Origin: Delphinapterus leucas
Taxonomy: Eukaryota > Chordata > Mammalia > Artiodactyla > Monodontidae
Length of the DNA stretch: 64,000 nucleotides
Assembly (NCBI RefSeq): GCF_002288925.2
Contig: NW_022098044.1
Location: forward strand, 17,307,490 to 17,371,489
Direction of reading: 5' to 3'
Shown: positions 56,179 through 64,000 of the stretch, in pieces
Layout of the letters: each line of letters begins with the position of its first letter
Numbering within the stretch: position 1 is the stretch's first letter
The notes under the pieces: generated by a model
Databases searched by the model: none
What the model was told of the DNA's origin: nothing
What the model saw: only the letters and a program-made list of their open reading frames with translations
Position numbers and translations under genes: made by a program

Positions 56179-57829
56179 ACAGAGCATCACTGTGCCCACT
56201 TCATGTAAGCAGGAGGGCATGGCTCTCTCTCCTCACTGAGGGGACCTACTCAATGAGGGAAAGTGTAAGAGGCGACTTGTTTTAATGGGGTGACTCCACT
56301 TGCCTCCCTGGTAAAATGTTGTGAGAAGTAAATTGCTTTTCCTTGGCCTCGAATGCCCCTATAACATTTGGCCTTGAGCAGCTTCTGACCTCTGGGAGTG
56401 GAAATGGCCGTTTCAATTTCTTCAGTTTCTGATGTTCTTAGTTTACTGAGGTAAATGATTAGGGTCAGGGAACTGGCCTCTAGGAAACAGGAAGCGGAGG
56501 GCAAGCTGCTCCACATGAAGAAGAAAAAACTCCAAGATAGAGCATGGCACTCTGCAGAGGAAAGGAGAGGAACTTAATTTGGAAAACTGTAATACTCGGG
56601 GCCCATGTAAGAAATCACAAGGATGCTGCCAATGGCACCCTGCTGACTTGCAGGGAAGAATGGAAAGGAACTGAGCTATTGCCCCTGGCTGGGAGGAATG
56701 AACATTTCCATCTTCCTCTCTCTGGGGTGGCCATGGAAGCTTGGCCAAGTTCTTCTGGAAGGGAGCAGACAGAATGTCCAGGAGAACCAACCCTTCCTTC
56801 GGGGTGAGGAAACCAAGCCTCAGAGTTTTCTTTAATGCTCTGACAGTCTTCCCTCAAATCCTTTTCTAGACTTGCTGCTCCTGTTATCATTTGCATCTTT
56901 GCAAACATCCCAGGACCCAAAACCAATGTCACATTTGCAATCAGAGAGCAGCAATCTTTAAGCAATAGGACTTATATTTCAGGCTTTCAACAGGCAGGGA
57001 CAGGAGCTGTGTAGTTCTCTTTATTACAGTTTGTTGATGGAGAAGCTTGAGCATAAGAACTAATTTCAGCATTTTTATCTATTTTTTGTAATTTATTAGG
57101 GAGCCAAGGACTATTGTGGACTGTTGGGGGGATTATATGACAAATTGTTGAATGGGATAAATTGAGAATAGGTCATCGTGAATAGCCTTCTTGTATACTG
57201 CTATATTTCAAATCTTGAAATTTTTCTTCTTATCCTTCCCCTCTCCCTCATTTCTCTTTCTTCTCCCCACCCCCACCCCCTGCCTCCTCTTTCTTTTTCC
57301 TTTAATTGCAAAAATCTTTGCATGGATACAAATGGAAAAGAATGAGGCCCTTATATTACTCCCTTCCAGGAAAATAGATTATTCTTATCTTATACTGGCA
57401 TAAGTTCTAAATATTTCTTCATAGAATATGGAAGGCCACTTAAAGGAATGCATCTTGTGGCAGGTTTTATTTTTTCATTAAATACAGGGAAAAACAAATT
57501 TATTTTATGATAACCCATAGACATATATGTATTCCTCGCTTGACACAGTACTTGTTAACTGAAATGTGTAAATATCAGAAATACTGTCATTGCTTTGCAT
57601 GGTCCTGTGGTTGTTGATGGCAGCTCTGAAGCTGGAGTGATTCTTCCGAGATAGGGCTTAGTACTCCCTCCCACATTAACCAGTAGTTGAGTGAAGGCTA
57701 TACTTGAGATAGGGCATAATGTTGGATGAACAAGCTCTCAATGACTGACAGAAATTCCTGGAGAATTCACACCTGCGCTGCCATCTGGAAATACACCTTG
57801 ACAGCTGGAGGAAGTAGTAACTCAGTCTT
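56179..57829. other. Unassigned sequence
   Basis: About 1.65 kb without a recognised repeat, apart from a CT-rich tract at about 57232-57300. Open frames of 85-116 codons at 56443-56965 overlap on both strands and show no domain, so they are read as chance. Confidence 0.45.
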
Positions 57830-58780
57830 AAGTGGGGGATCTGGGTGCTGCACCCCAGCATCCACTACTGTCTACTCCTTTTACTGCTTGGATCCATTTG
57901 CTGTATAAGTTCAGCCTCTCTGGGAACAGCTCCTCTAGAATTCTGGTTGGTCTATTTTTGTGGGGAAGTTTACAAGGGTAAGGTTGGTGAAACAAATTAC
58001 AGCTCCCACTGCTACAGTTGTTCATGGGGCCATAACTAATGCTCCCTCCTGTATGGCCCATTGTGAGTCCTGTACTCTCTGGTAGCACCTCTTCTGTCAT
58101 GGCTTACCTCATGGGGTGACCCAGGCTCTCATCTTTGAGGGGTCTGGGGACACGGTCACTATGCCCTTCTCATGTCATGAATGCTTCTCTTGACAATTTT
58201 CTGCCACAATTATGCAGGGGAGCATTAAAAACTCCAGTGAATCAACTGGGTTTCTAGCATACATTTACCTTCACTGTGTAACAGTAGTTCAACATCCTCC
58301 TGAAGACCAGTGTCAATTACTCCGTCCAGCATAATGAGCTTCCTTGCAATCTGGTCCCTTGGCACAAGGAACCTGAAGTGATAGGCCAGCAGCCAGGGTT
58401 TATAGATTAATGGTACCCTTGCTGCATCCCCTGGTAGAAGTGTCCTCCCTCTGTGAATCAGAATCACTAGACCCAAGAGCCTACATTTATGTGGATGAGA
58501 GAGAAAAACTCCCCACTGGGAGTGATGGTAAATGGAGTTGCTCCTACTTCTGCTCCTCAGTCTTCAGCTCTATGGATTCTGCCAGTTGGAACACAGAACC
58601 ATACAGTGGATTTATGGTGTATACTAGGTCTTGGAGAGTGGTGCCCATCCTTGAAAGTGTCATCTTCAAGCTGGTGCCTCAACTATGTATTCTATGGCTC
58701 TATTTTGCCCACAGTTTCTAGGTGATGTGGTAGAAGATGAATAGATCCTATAATTTTGTGTCAACTACCTCACCTCCTTG
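57830..58780 (-). mobile_element. Possible ancient ERVL/MaLR internal fragment, antisense
   Basis: The style of this stretch ('cagcataatgagcttccttg', 'tggtcccttggcacaagga', 'ggaacacagaaccatacagt') reminds me of antisense internal sequence of ERVL-type elements. No intact frame, no LTR at either edge. It is degraded and non-coding. It could instead be unique DNA. Confidence 0.3.
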
Positions 58781-58974
58781 GCCATAAGATAGAGCCTTTG
58801 GTCTGTTGAAATGCTGAAGAGGATCCTTTATCAGTAGCTCAAACACTTTATAAGCCATTATGTAAAACCTGTGAAAGTTTTAATATCTATCTTGCTATAG
58901 CATACAAGGGGGCTATCAGTTCTACCCCAACTACCAGTGATGTGATCCTCATTGCCAGTCAGCAGACAAGTGAT

Positions 58975-59001
58975 AGAAACTAAAATCTCATTTTAGTTTC
59001 T
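58975..59001. other. Perfect 11-bp hairpin
   Basis: The arm agaaactaaaa (58975-58985) pairs with ttttagtttct (58991-59001) across a 5-base loop. There is no U-run or gene context to make it a terminator. It may be a chance or slippage-derived palindrome. Confidence 0.8.
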
Positions 59002-61859
59002 GTTTCCTAGGGCCAATTCTGGCACCAGTACCTTGTATTGGCTTCCCTGGAAAAGTCTTCTCTGAGACTCTGAAGTGGACATTTGTGTGCAGTTGGTTTG
59101 TCGGATAGTCTCCTAGGGAACATTAAACAGTAAGGGAGTGTAATGTAGGTGCAACAGATAATTCCAGAAAGAAAATTGGGGCAATGTTACCAAAAGAAAG
59201 GGGGATTGTTGCTAGGCAGCTCAAACTGACAGATGTCCCATTCTTTCCTAGGAAGTATTTTCTTTTCATCTTCTTGAGAAGCATACTTTATACAGATTAG
59301 AAATTATGGATATAGATTTGCAGTCAACTCTTCCATATCTTGTAAACTCTCAGGATGGCCACATTTAACAGCTATTGTTGTGTGTGTGTTTGAGTGTGTG
59401 TGCATGTGTGTTTTATCCTATTTATATAAGCATCAAGTCACTGGATTTCAACAGAAGCAAACCACTTTGGCTTGGAGCTTTCTTATTTACTTGTTTTTGC
59501 TTGTAGGGGAGGCCCCTCTGTAAGTTAATTATGCTTGCTTTTCTAAGAGAAAAATACGCTCTCAGTCTGGAATAATTAGGCAGTCTAATTAACCTTTAAA
59601 AAAATCAAAACATAGCTTTCTAGCGGCTATATCCCCTTCATTAGGTTACTTTGGCTCATCTTAACTGGCATAGTTAATATTGCTGATTTCCATATCTTTT
59701 CTCATGGTATTTAGCACCATAACTTGTAATGAAAACACATTTTAGAGTACACTGGAGATTGGCTTAATAAAACTGGTTATATCACAAACAGAGATCCTTA
59801 CGATAGCTATGGCTCTATCTTCATATTTATTGCAAGACTCTTAAAGGTACAATTTAAAGTGGGAAAAGCTTTTTGGAGTAATCATTTTTTTAATAATTAG
59901 CTTAGGAATAATTTGGAAACTATCACTCACAGCACTTTAATAATGTAAAGTAAGCTATTTCTGGAAATGTTAATGGAAAGCAAACTCCTCAGAGATTGCA
60001 GAGTTAAAAGATCTGCAAGAATGGCTATTAATTGTGGCCCAAAGCCCTCTTTCTGTTATTAGGCATTGCAGTTATAAAGCAAGATAATGTAGCATTTAGA
60101 ATTCATAGTACCTCTCCCATTCGACACAGAGATAATCTCAGCCAGCATGGAATTCAGGCATTGGTAAAAGCAGGCACGCCACAAATGGAAGGACTTTTTT
60201 ACTTATACCTTTGCGGTACCTGCATGCAATTTCCTTTGAGTTAATAAGGGAGTATGCAATAAATACTTGGAATTAAATTAGCAAATACACTATATTCAAA
60301 CATTCCAGTATTAAAGCAATTGAAATAACTATACTTTCCAGGACCTGCTTTTTCTTCTACGATATTAAAGGAAAGCACACATTTCATAGTATCACCGCAG
60401 AAATACATAGAATGGGATCCATGTGAACTCTTTGATGTGCACCTGCCCACTTGTGACAAGACTCAAGGGTTTTCAGCCTCAACCCATTGCTTTCCCCATT
60501 CACCTTCCCCCTCTGGTCCCATGCAATTATTCCCTCCTTGAATGGAGTTCTGAGGACTGCATTTGAGATGCATCTTAAATGTGCCCTGTAGGTCCTGTCT
60601 TTTTTCCCCTGGCACCTACTGCATATGCAAACTTGTGATTAGACATCATTTCCCAGAAATTGATGGATTCCCCAGCCACGGGCTTTCCCCCTTCTTTTGT
60701 TTTGCCTAGGAGCAGGGATACAATCTGCTTTTGCAGGGTGTTTCTGACCTTGGTCTCTCTGCATCTTGGCTTTGACAGATCATCAGAATCACAGGTGATA
60801 TCTAAAAGGGCTATTTTTATAAGTGCTTCCTGTCCTAAGTGGGGCTCCCTTGTTTCAGAGAAATGCATCAAGTAATCAGCTAGAGGTTTAATGATGTGCA
60901 GGAAACATATATTATGATTTAATAGAGAGCTTGTAGCAAACTTGGAATTTCCCTTCTAGCTGTGAAGGCAGAAAAGAGGATGGGTCTGACAACAGCTTTC
61001 AGTCTGTTCTGCTTATCTACATCCCTGACTATTTGAAAACAAAAAACCTGTAAATCCTTCATATGTACACACTTCTATCTGATATATGCCTTCCTAATGG
61101 GCGAGCTTTTTTAAACGAGAGGGTTCCTTTGGAATCAACTACTATTTGTTCTTTCCTTCCTACACTTAGCTGCACCAAAGTTATAGTATCAACTAAAGAT
61201 TTGTTATTGGAGAAAAGTTGTAATGTTTGCCAACAAGGGCATTACTTAATCTCATTGCAGACATGCCAATGGCTGTACATGTGTAAAATTAAGTCAATTG
61301 GGCTGATGCCTGCCCGCCTGCCTATTTTTATCTTTAGACAACATTCCCCATCATACAACACATTATGGCTGCTATCAAGGGCTTACTGTAATATACAAGA
61401 CACTGACAGTGTCCCTTTGATAGTTCTTCAAATACCCTGTTAGCAGGGATCAGAAAGTCAGATTTAATAGCTTACAAGATTTATCCCAAGCAAGTGAAAT
61501 CTGACTGGAAAAAATTGTAATCTTGGCTGTGGAGAATAAACGTGTTACTGATGGACTCAGATTTTGCTGGGAAAAGAGGCTTTGCAGTATCATACCGGGA
61601 GCTGTTCCAGCATCTGCTGCAAAAGCACCTATCAGTGTGTAGTCTGTATTAGAATGAAGAGTGATTCAGGACAGAAATGGAAGGTGAAAAAGTGAAAACG
61701 TCAGTCCATCAATCACCATGAAGAAATGGCTAATCTGAGAGCCCTCCCAAACAATCATTTGTTGTTGTTTTAAACCAAATAGGTACGATCTTGATGTTGT
61801 TTGAATAAAAAAGAAAGCTATAGAGGGAGGAAACAAACCCTAAAAACCTCAGTTGTTGA
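59002..61859. other. Repeat-poor 2.9-kb stretch, candidate conserved non-coding region
   Basis: Apart from a GT-rich tract, no repeat is recognised here, in contrast to the rest of the window. It is AT-rich with many TAAT/ATTA cores, as at 59575-59600 ('ggaataattaggcagtctaa') and 60020-60035. Purging of repeats plus this composition is typical of deserts around developmental genes. No ORF with motifs. Confidence 0.4.
59377..59412. repeat. (GT)n imperfect microsatellite
   Basis: Interrupted tg units with 'ttgag' and 'cat' breaks. Confidence 0.9.
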
Positions 61860-62040
61860 GATCGTAGGTGCATGTTTACACATTCATCCATTTAGCACTA
61901 CACATATATTGTAGCACCTACTGTTTTCCAGGTGTCGAAGATCTCGTAGTGAGTAAGATAGACGGGTCTCTGTTTTTGTGGAGTTTAGAATCTACCGAGG
62001 AAGAAAAACAATGAAGAACTGGATAAAAATAAATACATAA
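61860..62040 (+). repeat. L2-type 3' fragment
   Basis: 'cattcatccatttagcacta', 'gtagcacctactgttttcca' and 'gtagtgagtaagatagac' follow the L2-like series 'gagcacctactatgtgcc', 'cagtgaacaagacagac'. Confidence 0.55.
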
Positions 62041-63307
62041 TTTAAAGCCCTTAGTAGATGCTAATTAAATAATTGTTACCTAAAGAATTCAAGAAGATAA
62101 AATACTACTAAAAATTAAGACATTGATGTGATTGAAAAAAAATCTGAGGTAGAAGTGGGAAACAGATGATACTTGTAGGAACACTATATCTGCAGAGCAG
62201 AGAGCTGCTCTATGCATCCTTGATTCATTTCATGTGCATTTATGGAGCACCAACTATAACATGACAAAAAATCAAGGAAATTCTTATACTGCTGAAGAGT
62301 CCTTGATTAGCTCTTATTTCTTTTCAAATATCAAGAACTTTCCTCTAACAAACTTGGAGGTATGTCCAAGCAAGTGCAGGTTGAGTATGGTTTGGTAGGG
62401 TTGAATGTAGGAAGAGAAGCTGGAAAAGTAAGATGAAGGCTAATGTTATTGTTCAAGTGAGAGATCATTAATCCTGAACTCAGGTAGAGGCAGCTTCAGT
62501 GACAGGTTGACAGATGTTAGATACAGGGGCTCCTGTGTTCTGACTGGGGGGTGGGGTTCTGTAGTGCCTCATGCTCCAGCCTCTGGTTGAATCCAGTATG
62601 GGTTTGGCAATACCTCAGTTAAAAGATGTTTAGGTGCATGCTAGTATGACCTTGCCTTAAGCCCTTGTCGACAAGATTCAATGTGATTCTAACTGTTAAT
62701 CAAGAGAATGTACAGCCCATTCACAGTACAGACCCATGGCATGAGTGGAATTTTTCAAAAGTAGCAGAACATCATACTAGGTAGCCTTCATGCACTCATT
62801 CTGGAATGAAAAATTAATAACCTCCTGGAATGATTCATTATGAGATTTGAGTAAAGAAAAGATAATTAAGTCTCCAAGTGATGGACTTGCTGATTCCTCT
62901 GATTCAGAATGACTAAGATCAGCTGGTGAAGGGCACAAGAAGGGCTCCCCACTCCCCGGAGGGGAAGTGCCACTGTGCATCTACCTGCCTGTTTGCTCTG
63001 TTAAGGATGTCTCTAGGGAGACTTGGAGGGAATGTCCTCATCTGGCTCTTCACCCTAGCATTTTTTCTACTTGGAGCACTGAAGGTGGGAGTACTTTGTG
63101 ACCACAGCGTTGCTCCAATGCACTGCAGCCTGGGTTTCCAGCAGCACAGGTGACCCCAGGTTTCCCCTAGAGCTTTCAATAACTCATTCTCTCTTTTCAT
63201 TTCTCACATACCATGTCTCATTTGAATACTTTTCTATGCCTTTTAAAAAACTAAAATATAACCAAAGCAAGTTGAGAACTGTATAACCACAATGGCTATG
63301 ATTCTGA

Positions 63308-63310
<3 letters not shown>
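62041..63310. other. Unassigned sequence
   Basis: About 1.27 kb, no repeat or gene recognised. Confidence 0.4.

Positions 63311-63352
<42 letters not shown>
63311..63352. repeat. (CA)21 microsatellite
   Basis: Uninterrupted 42-base CA tract. A perfect run of this length is probably polymorphic. Confidence 0.97.
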
Positions 63353-63356
<4 letters not shown>

Positions 63357-63673
63357 AATGGAAAGAGCAGAATGTCAAGAGTGATACTATTGAAAATAAT
63401 CATCCATTATGTCTTGATTTCCTTCTTCTAGATTCTAACCCTTCTGGGTCAAGGAGTTTTGTAAAGACTTGAACAACTTGCCTACCTTTTATTTTGTAAA
63501 TCCCAATGAGATGGTTCACTCTGAAGGGTGGGGTGATCCTTTGTGTGCTGTATTGTGAAGGAAGAGGAAAAGGCATTGTTTTCACTGAGAAGGTGTTTCA
63601 CTGCTGTCTTTGGGCAATTTGTAGGAACAGACGAGGGGAATAGCATTCCCTTCCTCATTTCCCAGAAACTCTT

Positions 63674-63911
63674 TTTTTTTTATTTTATTTTATTTTATTT
63701 TATTTATTTATATTTTTTTTGCGGTACGCGGGCCTCTCACTGTTGTGGCCTCTCCTGTTGCGGAGCACAGGCTCTGGACGCGCAGGCTCAGCAGCCATGG
63801 CTCACGGGCCCAGTCGCTCCGCGGCACGTGGGATCTTCCCGGACCGGGGCACGAACCCGTGTCCCCTGCATCGGCAGGCGGACTCTCAACCACTGCGCCA
63901 CCAGGGAAGCC
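63674..63911 (-). mobile_element. CHR-2 SINE, antisense, with (TTTTA)n tail
   Basis: Body 'gcggtacgcgggcctctcac' to 'ccaccagggaagcccc'. The A box in reverse is at 63890-63900 and the B box in reverse at 63848-63858. The tail has become a TTTTA-type repeat. A perfect 13-bp duplication cccagaaactctt lies at 63661-63673 and 63912-63924. ORFs here on both strands are artefacts. Confidence 0.96.
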
Positions 63912-64000
63912 CCCAGAAACTCTTATTTCCTTGAAAATGGGTCTGCTGATGCCACCCCTCTCTGCTCCAACAGACCAGACTCCCTCACTTTTCTAATCCA

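Noticed and set aside
56443..56965. 115-116 codon frames on the minus strand, possible small gene
   Set aside because: Open frames overlap on both strands, no domain or signal is seen, and no splice or promoter context supports them.
63311..63352. Possible CRISPR-like or satellite array
   Set aside because: Simple CA dinucleotide run with no spacer structure.

Overview
This window reads as vertebrate nuclear DNA from a cetartiodactyl mammal, most likely a cetacean. The main evidence is the set of tRNA-Glu-derived CHR SINEs. Five CHR-2-type copies share the near-identical head starting GGGGCTTCCCTGGTGGCGCA, and four are CHR-1-type copies. The CHR family is known from Cetacea, Hippopotamidae and Ruminantia. 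No ruminant Bov-A or BovB element was recognised, and one cetacean-style L1 is essentially full length. These family names come from recognising consensus features, not from a database search.

No host protein-coding exon, functional RNA gene, CRISPR array or operon could be supported. All convincing protein similarity belongs to L1 retrotransposon ORF1/ORF2 remnants. The window is best read as intergenic or intronic sequence made of layered transposon insertions.

Layout. 1-5713: sparse sequence with a MIR and an ancient L1 3' end that took in a younger L1 fragment and then a CHR-1 SINE. 5714-9960: a CHR-2 SINE and two ancient L1 3' ends of one family in inverted, 5'-to-5' arrangement, one of them split by another antisense L1. 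10240-17701: a full-length sense L1 with a perfect 15-bp target-site duplication, a YY1-like 5' motif, decayed ORF1 and ORF2, and an assembly gap whose two edges are the same 200 bp. 17900-30450: L1 and SINE fragments, MITEs, two MaLR-type LTRs, MER5A, L2 and a Tigger-like MITE. 30450-39400: mostly low-repeat sequence with a cluster of developmental transcription-factor motifs, two young CHR-2 SINEs and a G-quadruplex motif. 39403-52580: a 5.6-kb antisense L1 followed by ancient L1 that was invaded repeatedly. 52580-64000: low-repeat sequence with candidate conserved non-coding DNA at 55.4-55.8 kb and 59.4-61.8 kb, a possible ancient ERV internal fragment, microsatellites and a final CHR-2 SINE.

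The most notable pattern is a recurring co-insertion. At three loci (about 2.4, 30.2 and 51.0-52.4 kb) a short L1 fragment and a CHR SINE lie in the same orientation next to each other, and the same host target sequence occurs three times. This points to successive use of one L1-endonuclease site.
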